64,000 nt of DNA. Origin: Foetidibacter luteolus. Its GTDB lineage: Bacteria > Bacteroidota > Bacteroidia > Chitinophagales > Chitinophagaceae. The notes under the pieces are model-generated. The model saw only the letters and a list, made by a program, of their open reading frames with translations, was not told the DNA's origin and did no database searches. The translations under genes and the position numbers were made by a program. Location: the NCBI RefSeq assembly GCF_009650435.1, contig NZ_VVIP01000059.1:1-64000 (forward strand). The letters are read 5' to 3'. Below are positions 35,728 to 44,204 of the stretch, in pieces. Numbering within the stretch: position 1 is the stretch's first letter; every line of letters begins with the position of its first letter.

Positions 35728-36460
35728 CTGAAGTATGTTCAATGTCGCGGATGTTTACACCAATGTCTGCCAGCAATGTGTAGTAATGGCTTTCGGAAAT
35801 TTTACCACTATCATACAAACCTTTAGCCCTTGAGCCATAGTCGCCAATTATTTCATTAAAATTACCTGGCTCGTAAAGGGTTGTATTATAGCCATTTTCC
35901 AGCGCAGTTCTTTTTACATTAACTGAAAATAAATCATATTGTTCCGTAGAAATCAATCCAAGTTTTTTGAGCCGGTACAGTAAGGCCCGCCTGCTGCAGG
36001 AGTAATAATGCTCAATGTACAGGATGGTGGCAACAGTAAGTTTGTTTTTGTTGCTAAGTTCTTCTGTGGGTATTAACGTAAGTAAACCCTCCTTAGGCAG
36101 CAGCAGGTAACTGGCAAATAAATCAGCATGGTATTCTTCTTTATCGGTTTTGTCGAATATGGCTGTTTTACAAATGCGGCTGCTGAAATGCTCCTGTACA
36201 AACAGGTGATACAGTTCATGACAAATGGTAAAATGTTGCTTACCTATAGATTGGCTGGCATTAACAAGCATAAAGCGGGATACAGAATTGCTGTTGCCGG
36301 ACCTAATAGCCATCCCCGAGAAGTCAGCGCTAAGTTCAGCAAAGCTGGTTATTACATTTAACCGTTGAAGTAAACTTTTTAGCCTTATGGGTTCCTGGTT
36401 ATTAAAGCCGTAATTGGTACGAAAAGAAAGAGCTGCTTTTTCAATTACAAGTTCACTCAT
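35717..36460 (-). CDS. ImmA/IrrE family zinc metallopeptidase
   Basis: 247 residues with the COG2856/ImmA-IrrE core: HFTICHELYHLF (zinc motif HELYH, His81-His85) followed by EEYHADLFASYLLLP, which supplies the third ligand. This family cleaves Xre-type repressors in phage, ICE and radiation-response systems. The start overlaps the xre stop by 8 bp and the end overlaps the PIN gene, so the three form one transcript. A C-terminal half (about 140-247) of helices is not recognised. The cleavage target is probably the adjacent Xre protein; this is inference. Confidence 0.88.
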   Translation of the reverse strand: MSELVIEKAALSFRTNYGFNNQEPIRLKSLLQRLNVITSFAELSADFSGMAIRSGNSNSVSRFMLVNASQSIGKQHFTICHELYHLFVQEHFSSRICKTAIFDKTDKEEYHADLFASYLLLPKEGLLTLIPTEELSNKNKLTVATILYIEHYYSCSRRALLYRLKKLGLISTEQYDLFSVNVKRTALENGYNTTLYEPGNFNEIIGDYGSRAKGLYDSGKISESHYYTLLADIGVNIRDIEHTSDGE

Positions 36461-36806
36461 TTTCTGTTACACTTTTCATGTTAACGTAATTGCGAACCAC
36501 TTTCTTAAAGGCGGCTACCTGTTGTAAATCTTCGTTATTTAATAAACCTGCCCTAAAAGCAAAAGCTACATGAATACTGCGTTTAACAGGGTCTTCTTCG
36601 TAAAAGTCGTATTCATTTATGCAAAATAAGTCGGCAAGTTTTGCCAGGTGGGTTGATGATACCGGCCTTTGCCCCAACTCGTAGTAAGCAACCTGCTCCC
36701 TGGTTGTTTGTAAGTAATTGGCTAAGGCTTCCTGTGTAAGGCCCATTTCTAAACGGATGGACTTTATGTTTTTGCCGATAATGGCATTGGATTGAGACGG
36801 TTCCAT
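36453..36806 (-). CDS. Xre-family helix-turn-helix regulator
   Basis: 117 residues: an HTH_3 domain at about residues 10-65 (IRLEMGLTQEALANYLQ, then TTREQVAYYELGQRP) and a helical C-terminus that could dimerise or contact the peptidase. ATG 36806 is chosen since it starts just before the HTH domain and avoids overlap with ubiE; longer frames to 36911 overlap the ubiE end and are not family-like. A palindrome GTTACAAAAGTAAC lies 14 bp upstream (36820-36833) and is the probable autoregulatory site. Confidence 0.85.
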   Translation of the reverse strand: MEPSQSNAIIGKNIKSIRLEMGLTQEALANYLQTTREQVAYYELGQRPVSSTHLAKLADLFCINEYDFYEEDPVKRSIHVAFAFRAGLLNNEDLQQVAAFKKVVRNYVNMKSVTENE

Positions 36807-36819
36807 GTGTGGCTGAATT

Positions 36820-36833
36820 GTTACAAAAGTAAC
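36820..36833 (-). promoter_or_regulatory. Candidate operator overlapping the -7 box of the xre operon
   Basis: GTTAC-AAAA-GTAAC is a perfect 5-bp inverted repeat. On the minus strand the bases TACTTTTG (within it) match the Bacteroidota -7 consensus TAnnTTTG, so repressor binding would block the promoter. The -33 TTTG is not clear. Half sites GTAAC at 36860-36864 and GTTAC at 36883-36887 lie further upstream. Confidence 0.5.
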
Positions 36834-36883
36834 GCCATTATTTAAACATTCTGTATTTTGTAACAGTTTTTCCAAATCTGCAG

Positions 36884-37627
36884 TTACTTGCTTCCGCAAT
36901 AAATACAGCATATCCCCAGGCTAAGTGGTTTGAAACTAGTGTTGGTATAACCCACTTGGTTCATAATGTTAACCATGTTTTCCCGTTCGGGAAAGGCTTG
37001 CACAGATTCGTTCAGGTACTGGTAAGCCTCTTTGTTTTTAGAAAAGAATTTACCCACCCCCGGCGCCACAATATTCATGTATAAATTATAGAAGCTTTTG
37101 AAACCCGGATACCTGGGGCGGGAAAACTCCAGTATCACCAGCTTGCCGCCGGGTTTTAATACCCGCAGCATTTCGCTTAAGCCCTTCTCCAGGTTTTGAA
37201 AGTTACGAACGCCAAAAGCAACGGTTACCGCGTCAAAAGTATTGTCGGCAAAATGAATGGTTTCGCTGTCGCCGGTTTGCAGTTCAATTACCGGGTGCAG
37301 GCCCAGTTTTTCAATTTTTTTGCGGCCATGCTCCAGCATGCCTTCTGATATATCTATGCCGGTAATTTTTTCGGGCTTCAGTAAATGCCAGGTCATAATA
37401 GCAACATCGCCGGTGCCGGTGGCTACATCCAGCACATTTTTGGGTTGCAGGTTTTTTAGCTGGTGGATGGCTTTTTTGCGCCATTGTACATCAATACCGG
37501 CGCTTAAAAACCTGTTGAGAAAATCGTATTTAAAAGCAATGCTGTCGAACATTTTAGCCACCTGCTGCTTCTTTTCAAGATCACTCTGGCCATAAGGAAC
37601 TATATCGTCATGCGCATACTTTGTCAT
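36884..37627 (-). CDS. ubiE: Demethylmenaquinone methyltransferase
   Basis: 247 residues. Adds the C-methyl group to demethylmenaquinone in the last step of menaquinone synthesis (MenG/UbiE family). The SAM site is seen as VLDVATGTGDVAI; other family motifs are the N-terminal MFDSIAFKYDFLNRFLS, GIDISEGML and FGVRNFQNLEKGL, LKPGGKLVILEFSRP. ATG 37627 fits the family; a longer frame to 37660 is rejected. The gene stops 78 bp before the Xre start and heads the block that ends in porT. Confidence 0.94.
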   Translation of the reverse strand: MTKYAHDDIVPYGQSDLEKKQQVAKMFDSIAFKYDFLNRFLSAGIDVQWRKKAIHQLKNLQPKNVLDVATGTGDVAIMTWHLLKPEKITGIDISEGMLEHGRKKIEKLGLHPVIELQTGDSETIHFADNTFDAVTVAFGVRNFQNLEKGLSEMLRVLKPGGKLVILEFSRPRYPGFKSFYNLYMNIVAPGVGKFFSKNKEAYQYLNESVQAFPERENMVNIMNQVGYTNTSFKPLSLGICCIYCGSK

Positions 37628-37818
37628 GTGGCGAAGATAGTGAAGAAAGGAAAGCTGCAAGCTAAAGGGCAGTTACTTCCAACTTCAAATTCGTGTTGCC
37701 CTTTAACCTGTTGCCCGGCATAATTGTTGGTTAATTTTTCGCAAATTGCCGGCTAAACCGGCTATTCGTTACGCATAGAGACTTTAGTTTGTACATTCAC
37801 GCAATTAATCTGGAAATC

Positions 37819-38817
37819 ATGCTTACAGGAGATGAGATAAAACAACTGAACGAAAAAATACAGCATGCGGCGGTATTTGTTGACAACCTGAGAAGTGAGC
37901 TGAATAAAATTGTGGTGGGCCAGGTAAACATGGTTGACCGCCTGCTCACCGGCCTGCTAAGCAATGGCCATGTACTGCTGGAAGGTGTACCCGGGCTGGC
38001 AAAAACACTTACCATCAAATCGCTGGCGCAAGCCATACAGGCAAAATTCAGCCGCATACAGTTTACGCCCGATTTGCTGCCCGCAGATGTTATCGGTACC
38101 ATGATTTATAACCAGCCGCGTAACGAGTTCATGGTGCGTAAAGGCCCCATCTTTGCCAACTTTATACTGGCCGATGAAATTAACCGTGCCCCTGCCAAGG
38201 TGCAAAGCGCCCTGCTGGAAGCCATGCAGGAACGGCAGGTAACCATTGGTGAAGAAACCTTTAGACTGGATGACCCCTTTTTGGTGCTGGCTACCCAAAA
38301 CCCGCTGGAGCAGGAGGGTACCTACCCCTTGCCCGAGGCGCAGGTTGACCGTTTTATGCTGAAGGTTATTGTAGGCTACCCCGATAAAAAAGAAGAGCAG
38401 ATGATTATACGCCAGCAGGTGCAGCAGTTGCAGTTGCCGCGTATAAACCCTGTTGTAAGCGTGCAGGAAATTATCAATGGCCGCGAACTGGCCCGCCAGG
38501 TGTACATGGATGAAAAAATTGAGCAGTACATAGTGGATATTGTTTTTGCCACCCGCTATCCCGAACAATATGGCCTTGGCAAGATAAAGAACATGGTAAG
38601 TTATGGGGGTTCTCCCAGGGCAAGCATCAACCTGGCGCTGGCTGCCAAGGCTTACGCATTTATGGAGAAAAGAGGATTTGTAATTCCAGACGATGTAAAA
38701 GCCATTTGTAAAGATGTAATGCGCCACCGCATTGGGCTTACCTACGAGGCTGAAGCGGAAAATGTAACAACAGAGAATATCATAGATAATATTGTAAGAA
38801 CAGTTCATGTTCCTTAG
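37819..38817 (+). CDS. MoxR family AAA+ ATPase
   Basis: 332 residues, a chaperone-like ATPase that works with von Willebrand A proteins on metal loading or complex maturation. Walker A is GVPGLAKT (56-63), Walker B ILADE (Asp119-Glu120), followed by the sensor 1 strand in ATQNPLEQEGTYPLPEAQ and sensor 2 in GGSPRASINLALAAKAYA. The family-standard start ATG 37819 is used. It opens the moxR-DUF58-BatD-like-batA cluster (37819-41822). Confidence 0.93.
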   Translation: MLTGDEIKQLNEKIQHAAVFVDNLRSELNKIVVGQVNMVDRLLTGLLSNGHVLLEGVPGLAKTLTIKSLAQAIQAKFSRIQFTPDLLPADVIGTMIYNQPRNEFMVRKGPIFANFILADEINRAPAKVQSALLEAMQERQVTIGEETFRLDDPFLVLATQNPLEQEGTYPLPEAQVDRFMLKVIVGYPDKKEEQMIIRQQVQQLQLPRINPVVSVQEIINGRELARQVYMDEKIEQYIVDIVFATRYPEQYGLGKIKNMVSYGGSPRASINLALAAKAYAFMEKRGFVIPDDVKAICKDVMRHRIGLTYEAEAENVTTENIIDNIVRTVHVP

Positions 38818-38873
38818 CAGCAGCGTATAATTTTTGGTCAGTTAATCCCTGCCTGGTAAGGCTCATATTCAAT

Positions 38874-39791
38874 ATGGCATTTTTTAAAAGAAATAAAAAA
38901 CCTTCATCTGCTGAGGCGCCTGTTGCAAACGCCGGCTCCATCACCGCCAAAGTGAGGGAACTGGAGATTTTGAGCAAGCGCCTTACCAACCACCTGTTTA
39001 CCGGCGAATACCACACCGCTTTTAAAGGGCGTGGCATGGCCTTTAAGGAAGTGCGGGAGTACCAGCCGGGGGATGATGTGCGTTTTATTGAATGGAACGT
39101 TTCTGCCAGGATGGGCCATACCTATAGCAAACTATTTGAAGAGGAAAGGGAGTTAAGTGTGTACCTGTTGGTAGATATGAGCGCCAGCAGCCTGTTTGGC
39201 ACTTACCGCCAAACCAAAAAAGATCTTATTACAGAAATATGCGCAGTGCTGGCTTTTTCTGCCATCAGCAATAACGATAAAGCCGGCCTTATATTCTTTA
39301 GCAACAAAATAGAAAAATACATTCCCGCCAAAAAGGGTCGGGACCATGTGCTGTATATGGTGCGTGAAATGCTGTCTTTTCAGCCGCATTCTGCCCAAAC
39401 AGATATTGTTAAAGCCCTGCAGTTCCTCAACAACACTACCCGGCATAAAAGCATTGTTTTTATCCTTAGCGATTTTGCGGATGCCGGTTACAGCGATATA
39501 CTTAAAGTGGCTGCCAAGCGCCACGATGTAATCGGCATACAGGTGTACGACCGCCGGGATGAGCACCTGCCCAAAGCCGGCCTTATGCAGATACGCGATG
39601 CCGAAACAGGCCAGGTGAAATGGCTTAACACCAACGATACATTTACCCGCGTTAACTACAACAGGCAGTTCCTGAAAATACTTGAAGACGCGAAACAAAC
39701 GTTCAGGAGCGCCGGGGCCGACTTAATTCAATTGCCCACAGGAGAAGATTATGTAAAAGCTTTGAAAGACTTTTTTATTAGGAGGGCATAA
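38874..39791 (+). CDS. DUF58 domain protein
   Basis: 305 residues with the DUF58 signature EYQPGDDVRFIEWNVSAR (about 60-80) followed by a degenerate von Willebrand A fold with LLVDMSASS as the MIDAS-like loop. DUF58 proteins always neighbour MoxR and are thought to be its client or adaptor; cytoplasmic here, with no membrane segments. The stop is 119 bp from the start of the next gene, and the gap holds a truncated family B copy. Confidence 0.9.
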   Translation: MAFFKRNKKPSSAEAPVANAGSITAKVRELEILSKRLTNHLFTGEYHTAFKGRGMAFKEVREYQPGDDVRFIEWNVSARMGHTYSKLFEEERELSVYLLVDMSASSLFGTYRQTKKDLITEICAVLAFSAISNNDKAGLIFFSNKIEKYIPAKKGRDHVLYMVREMLSFQPHSAQTDIVKALQFLNNTTRHKSIVFILSDFADAGYSDILKVAAKRHDVIGIQVYDRRDEHLPKAGLMQIRDAETGQVKWLNTNDTFTRVNYNRQFLKILEDAKQTFRSAGADLIQLPTGEDYVKALKDFFIRRA

Positions 39792-39829
39792 AGCAACCAT
39801 TGAATCCGCAACACACATATAAGCCTCGC

Positions 39830-39893
39830 ATTTTTTTGGCACTTAGCTGCATTGCTGCTATTAAGCTTCCGTTGTGTCACTCACTTGTACTGC
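39830..39893 (+). repeat. Interspersed repeat family B, truncated copy
   Basis: TTTTTTTGGC followed 30 bp later by GTTGTGTCACTCACTTGTAC (39871-39890), the exact core of the ACTCACTTG subtype. The right half is missing. It lies just upstream of the gene at 39911, and an in-frame upstream ATG at 39800 would translate it, so that start is rejected. Confidence 0.7.
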
Positions 39894-39910
39894 AACAATT
39901 CTATTCTGCA

Positions 39911-40834
39911 ATGTGCAGGCCTGTTCTTTTTCTTTTCAGCTTTTTGTTGGGTACAGCTTTACATGCGCAACGGGTTTCAGCGTACCTTGACAGGGATAAG
40001 ATTCTGCTTGGGGAGCAGGTAACACTTACCCTGCAGGCAGACGACATTAACCCCCGGCTCCTCAGTCTTGGCTGGTTTAGCCTTCCCGATACATTCAATC
40101 ATGTAGAAGTGGTTAAAAGGGAAGTTTTAGATTCTGCAAATACCGGCGGCGTAAATACCTATATACAAAAAATTACTCTTACGTCTTTTGATTCCGGGCG
40201 TTGGCAACTGCCCGAACTAAGTATTACGCTTACAGATAATGCAACCGGCAAGCAGGCTGTTATAAAAGCGCCGCCTGTTTTCCTGGAAGTATTGCCTGTA
40301 GATGTTTCCGGCATGAAGGATTATCACCCGGTTAAAGATATTATTGAGGTAGAAGCCCGCAGCCGCACATGGCTTATTATTGTACTGGCCGCAGGCGGCG
40401 TAGTATTATTGTTTTTATTGTGGTGGTTTCTCTTTCGCAATAAAAAATCTAAACCTGCGGTTGTAAAACCTGCTGATAACCTTACCAATTACCAACGCCT
40501 GCTTAAACAGGTGGAACAGTTGCGTACCGCTAACCTGCCGGCTAAGGAATTTTACCAGCAACTGGATGACTGTTACAGAACTTATTTTGATACCGAGCTT
40601 AACCTTCAAACGTTGCAAAGCACCGCGGATGAGCTGATGGTATCCATGAAATGGTTTTTAACGGATGAAAAGCTGCGTACGGAATTTTACCAACTGGTAA
40701 GGTTGGCTGCCGCCGTAAAGTTTGCCAAATACATACCTGATGAAACCCGGCAGGCTGCGCTGAATACGGTACTTGCGGTAGCGGATAATATCAATCAATA
40801 CAGAATAAGAAAGAATGCTGAAAGAGTGGTTTGA
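39911..40834 (+). CDS. BatD-like exported membrane protein
   Basis: 307 residues: signal peptide (about 1-18, ending LHAQ), a BatD/oxygen-tolerance-like beta-sandwich (about 19-155, starting VSAYLDRDKILLGEQVTLTL), one membrane segment (about 160-182) and a helical cytoplasmic tail reminiscent of DUF4381 (about 200-300). Position between DUF58 and BatA is the usual one for such a gene in Bacteroidota. Its last 20 bases overlap the batA start. Upstream in-frame ATGs pass through a repeat and are rejected. Confidence 0.82.
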   Translation: MCRPVLFLFSFLLGTALHAQRVSAYLDRDKILLGEQVTLTLQADDINPRLLSLGWFSLPDTFNHVEVVKREVLDSANTGGVNTYIQKITLTSFDSGRWQLPELSITLTDNATGKQAVIKAPPVFLEVLPVDVSGMKDYHPVKDIIEVEARSRTWLIIVLAAGGVVLLFLLWWFLFRNKKSKPAVVKPADNLTNYQRLLKQVEQLRTANLPAKEFYQQLDDCYRTYFDTELNLQTLQSTADELMVSMKWFLTDEKLRTEFYQLVRLAAAVKFAKYIPDETRQAALNTVLAVADNINQYRIRKNAERVV

Positions 40835-41822
40835 CCATATTGAATTTGCTTATACCTGGGCATTGGGGCTTTTGTTACTGGTTCCTGTGCTTATAATTGA
40901 ATACATACGTAAAGGAAGTAAAGGACAGGCTTCCATGCTGGTAACCACCACACACTTCATTGGCGATACAGGCAGCCTTAAAGTGGTGATGCGGCACCTG
41001 CCGTTTGTGCTGCGCTGCCTGGCTATTGTTTGCCTGGTAGTTGCGCTGGCCCGGCCTCAAAAAAAATATACGGAAGAGAACACCAATGGCGAAGGCATTG
41101 ATATTATACTCTGTTTTGACATAAGCGGAAGTATGACGGAGCGGGACTTTCAACCCAACCGGCTGGAAGCTGCTAAAGAAGTAGCCTCAGAATTTGTAAA
41201 GCAACGGCCCGGCGACAGGATTGGCATTACCATATTCAGCAACCAAAGTTTTACACTCTGCCCGCTTACCACAGATCATAACGCGGTGCTTACCCAGATA
41301 CGAAATATACAAAGCGGGTATTTGCAGGATGAGGGCACAGCCATTGGCTCCGGGCTGGCTACCAGCGTTGACAGGCTGAGGGCCAGCCAGTCGAAGTCTA
41401 AAATAGTTGTGTTGCTTACGGATGGTGTTGACTTTGGCGGAACCATTCCGCCGGATATAGCCAGGGATATGGCCAAGCTATACAAGGTAAAAGTGTACAC
41501 TGTGGGCGTGGGCAGCGAAAAGGAAATTGAAGAAGTTGCCAACACACCCTTTGGTCCCGTGCGACAAACAAAGAAACTTGAGTACAATGAGAAGCTGTTG
41601 CAAGACCTTGCCACGCAAACCGGCGCCCAGTATTTTCATGCCTTAGATAGAGATGCCCTTGAAAAAATTTATGCAAGCATTAACCAGCTCGAAAAATCCC
41701 AGGTGGAAATTACCAGTTACAACCGCTTTACGGATGAGTACCTTCCTCTTCTTCTTGCTGGATTGGCATTGCTGCTGCTTGAAATTGTTTTGCGTTACAC
41801 CGTATTCAGGAAGTTTCCATAG
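40815..41822 (+). CDS. batA: Von Willebrand A domain protein BatA
   Basis: 335 residues: two N-terminal membrane segments (about 12-30 and 64-80), a VWA domain with an intact MIDAS (DISGSM, Asp102 to Ser106, and a later LLTDGVD), and a C-terminal membrane segment (about 310-328). Acts in the envelope with MoxR; Bat proteins were linked to aerotolerance and stress fitness in Bacteroidota. The start overlaps the preceding gene by 20 bp. The usual following genes batB, batC, batD, batE are absent; the cluster ends here in a family A repeat. Confidence 0.9.
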   Translation: MLKEWFDHIEFAYTWALGLLLLVPVLIIEYIRKGSKGQASMLVTTTHFIGDTGSLKVVMRHLPFVLRCLAIVCLVVALARPQKKYTEENTNGEGIDIILCFDISGSMTERDFQPNRLEAAKEVASEFVKQRPGDRIGITIFSNQSFTLCPLTTDHNAVLTQIRNIQSGYLQDEGTAIGSGLATSVDRLRASQSKSKIVVLLTDGVDFGGTIPPDIARDMAKLYKVKVYTVGVGSEKEIEEVANTPFGPVRQTKKLEYNEKLLQDLATQTGAQYFHALDRDALEKIYASINQLEKSQVEITSYNRFTDEYLPLLLAGLALLLLEIVLRYTVFRKFP

Positions 41823-41897
41823 CATGTAAAGCTTATCATGCCGGCTAACGGAAATCTGGTTTCTATACAACCAGTTAGCGAAAGAAGCAAAAGGCCT

Positions 41898-42036
41898 GCA
41901 CCTGCGGGTGAGGGATTGCAGCTGTTACCCCGCTGAGGAACCCCCTCCAACTCCCCCTAAAGGTGGAGGGTCAGCGCTGCCCGTGGCGGAGTAATAGCGG
42001 AAAGCCCGACCCCTTGCGTAGCTTGGGGGCACCCCA
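41898..42036 (-). repeat. Interspersed repeat family A, copy 4, with insertion hairpin
   Basis: Reverse-complement copy ending GTAGCTTGGGGGCACCCC, best matched to copies 1 and 2. It is longer (139 bp) because of an inserted CCCTCCA...TGGAGGG inverted repeat (about 41944-41970) in the middle. It follows the batA stop by 75 bp and fills the 346-bp gap to the next gene; the remaining AT-rich 130 bp carry no other feature I can name. Confidence 0.9.
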
Positions 42037-42168
42037 TAATTTCTTCAACGCTGCATGTAAAACATTATTTTTCAAAATTTTATATCATATATAATGTTAG
42101 GTTAATTCAATATTCATTGATTTTTAATTTAATCCCGGTGTAACATCTTCGTTGCAAACTTTACCATT

Positions 42169-42822
42169 ATGAAATTATTTTACCTTACCACTCTTTTAAT
42201 GCTCTTTGCTACCTGTATGTATGCCCAGTTTAACGCCGGCGATAAAGTGCTTGGCGGTAGTTTTAGTTTGAATGCAAGCAAAAATGAACAGTTGCCTTAT
42301 GTGAATTCGGATTTCGGGATCAATGTATCGCCGAGTTTTGCGAAGTTTAAAACGGCTAATACCGCAGTAGGATTTAAAATTTTGGGGCAGTACTCTAATG
42401 CCAAAACAGAAACGCCTAATTCAGGGTATCAGAAAAATCGTTATTGGTCGGCTGGGGCTGGTGTTTTTGGGCAGCGGTATTTCTTTATAGGATCGCAATT
42501 TTTTGTTATGGGAGAAGCGGGCTTCAATGCGTCCTACAATAAAGGAAAAGTAACTTATGGAGAAAGCACTTACACCAATAGTTCTGGTTTTAGCGGAGGT
42601 TTTTACCTGGCGCCGGGCTTTGGGATAAAGCTCAGTAAAAAATTTCTACTTGACTTAACGCTTAACAACCTGGCCGTTATAACTTATCATCATTCAATCA
42701 ATAAAAGTGTAGTTGCCGGAGCCGACGGGGGTAAATCCAAGGTGAATAATTTTTCTGTATCATCTAACTTAAACGGTAATACATTAGGAAACCTTGGACT
42801 TGGCTTCAGGTGGCTAATGTAG
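42169..42822 (+). CDS. Outer membrane beta-barrel protein
   Basis: 217 residues with a signal peptide (about 1-20, ending MYAQ) and alternating beta strands throughout (for example SFSLNASKNEQ, AGFNASYNKGK), closing with the strand GNLGLGFRWLM that ends in an aromatic/hydrophobic pattern typical of barrels. It belongs with the PorT/OmpW-like small barrels of Bacteroidota; no specific role can be given. AT-richer than the Bat genes. A terminator follows. Confidence 0.8.
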   Translation: MKLFYLTTLLMLFATCMYAQFNAGDKVLGGSFSLNASKNEQLPYVNSDFGINVSPSFAKFKTANTAVGFKILGQYSNAKTETPNSGYQKNRYWSAGAGVFGQRYFFIGSQFFVMGEAGFNASYNKGKVTYGESTYTNSSGFSGGFYLAPGFGIKLSKKFLLDLTLNNLAVITYHHSINKSVVAGADGGKSKVNNFSVSSNLNGNTLGNLGLGFRWLM

Positions 42823-42850
42823 CCGGTAACTCTTTCATTGGGGGAAACAA

Positions 42851-42885
42851 AAAAGGGGCTGCCTGGTATTGGCGGCCCCTTGCTG
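42851..42885 (+). terminator. Intrinsic terminator of the barrel gene
   Basis: AAAAGGGGCTGCC, a short loop and GGCGGCCCC form a GC stem with one G-T pair, 33 bp after the stop. The T tract is interrupted (TTGCTGTTT), so it may be weak. Confidence 0.6.
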
Positions 42886-42909
42886 TTTGCAAGTCATTTT
42901 ATAGTACAT

Positions 42910-43125
42910 TCATATTTGTACCTTTAATTTTGATATCATTTTCAAAACGAAATGAAAACAGTTATACTTATCTTTTAGTTTAACATGTTGCAGCAATTCG
43001 TTGATGTTTGCTCCATCCAAATAATTTGCGGGTTCCAAAGCGTAGTTAATGCCTGGAATTTCTTTGGTTAGAAAAATACCAAAATTGCTGTGAGTTATTA
43101 TTAATGTTGATTTTAAACCAAACAT
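42910..43125 (-). CDS. Small hypothetical protein (doubtful)
   Basis: 71 residues, no recognised domain, no signal peptide. It begins 24 bp after the stop of the DUF2272 gene on the same strand, which is the main support, and its sequence (TKEIPGINYALEPANYLDG, then FHFVLKMISKLKVQI) has reasonable residue variety. It could equally be chance in an AT-rich stretch. Confidence 0.35.
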   Translation of the reverse strand: MFGLKSTLIITHSNFGIFLTKEIPGINYALEPANYLDGANINELLQHVKLKDKYNCFHFVLKMISKLKVQI

Positions 43126-43149
43126 GATAAATTCCTCTCCGGCCCATCA

Positions 43150-43923
43150 TTAATCCGCTACTTTAATGATAGCAAAAAAATCTTCCTGGGTGCCGGTGAA
43201 TTCATTGTCCGGGTCGTCGTTGATGCACCATACGATGTTCCTGTCAATAAGGCCTTTTTCATCCAGTTGTACCAGCCGTTTGGCTACCCTGTTATTCAAA
43301 TTGCCGCCGATGGTGGTAACTGTTCTGTTGGCGGGGTTTACTTCGGTTACAATATCGCAATGGCTGATACAGCCTTTTTTAATGCTGCCCAGCGTGTAAG
43401 ATTTGCCGCCGCGGTTTTTGCAGAGCAGGTCGCCGGGCTGTGGCCAGGCGGCCAGGCTGTCTGTTGTTTCATAAGCTTTAAATTGTATGGCTACCGGCAT
43501 GGTATTGTTGCGGGCAGCGGCAATGTACTCTGCATGGCTGGCTGCATAGCGAAAGGAAGCGCCGGCGCCGGCCTGCCGCATTACCCAGGAAATAAAGGCG
43601 GCGCTCCAGGGGTTGTATTCCTGCCACAGAGAATCCCTTAGCTGGCTGCTTTTTACCTGCATACCCAGGTTGGCCCAGTAATCTTTCATAGTGGCATCCA
43701 TAGCGGTATCATTTTCGCGGGCTGTGGCGCCGTTGTTCCACCTGTTGTGCTCCTGTGCCGCCACCGTTACCAATTGATGGCGGAAAGCCTGGGCTGCGGT
43801 TTCATTCTTAACAGGCAGTGTGGAGCGGGCAGAGTCAGAGCCGGTAAAAGCGGCTTGCGCCATAGCGCTGCACAGTAAGCAGGCTATAAAGAAAATGTAC
43901 TTTGCAGGTTGATGCTTTATCAT
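43150..43923 (-). CDS. Exported DUF2272 protein
   Basis: 257 residues with a signal peptide (about 1-24, ending AMAQA). The DUF2272 core shows EYNPWSAAFISWVMRQAG and FRYAASHAEYIAAAR, then GDLLC and HCDIVTEVN with GGNLNNRVAKR. This recalls an NlpC/P60- or CHAP-like fold, but where a catalytic Cys would be expected (in WSAAF) there is Ser, as is usual for DUF2272. Cell wall function is possible but unproven. Confidence 0.85.
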   Translation of the reverse strand: MIKHQPAKYIFFIACLLCSAMAQAAFTGSDSARSTLPVKNETAAQAFRHQLVTVAAQEHNRWNNGATARENDTAMDATMKDYWANLGMQVKSSQLRDSLWQEYNPWSAAFISWVMRQAGAGASFRYAASHAEYIAAARNNTMPVAIQFKAYETTDSLAAWPQPGDLLCKNRGGKSYTLGSIKKGCISHCDIVTEVNPANRTVTTIGGNLNNRVAKRLVQLDEKGLIDRNIVWCINDDPDNEFTGTQEDFFAIIKVAD

Positions 43924-44105
43924 AAAAAGGTTAGGGTTTGCCTGCTAAGCTATAATGCCCAAGGCTTTGCTGCAATGTGAAAAATCACGTTTTGCGTATT
44001 ATAACACCTGAAGTGTGGGATATGCGGTACAAGTTGGAGAAATTATTGTCACGGGGGGCCGGAAAAAGAACTTGTTGATAATGCGGGCAACAGTTAGTGC
44101 GGCAT

Positions 44106-44201
44106 TTTTTTGAGCCCAACGGCATTACTGCTATGAGGCTTTGCTTGCGTCGCACTACGTTCATCGTTCCGTTCATTGGGCGGCATTTTAGACCCGGGGT
44201 G
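44106..44201 (+). repeat. Interspersed repeat family B, copy 9
   Basis: TTTTTTGAGCCCAACGGCA start, GCTTGCGTCGCACTACGTTC core, TTTTAGACCCGGGGT end. It lies 86 bp from the stop of the metallophosphoesterase gene and is followed at once by a family C segment. Confidence 0.87.
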
Positions 44202-44204
44202 GAA

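Noticed and set aside
37957..38808. Long minus-strand open frame opposite moxR
   Set aside because: Shadow of the GC3-poor moxR coding sequence; its product is His/Tyr/Gln-biased with no domain, and moxR motifs on the plus strand are perfect.
39153..39698. Minus-strand open frame opposite DUF58
   Set aside because: Same reason: lies wholly inside the DUF58 gene and has no family features.
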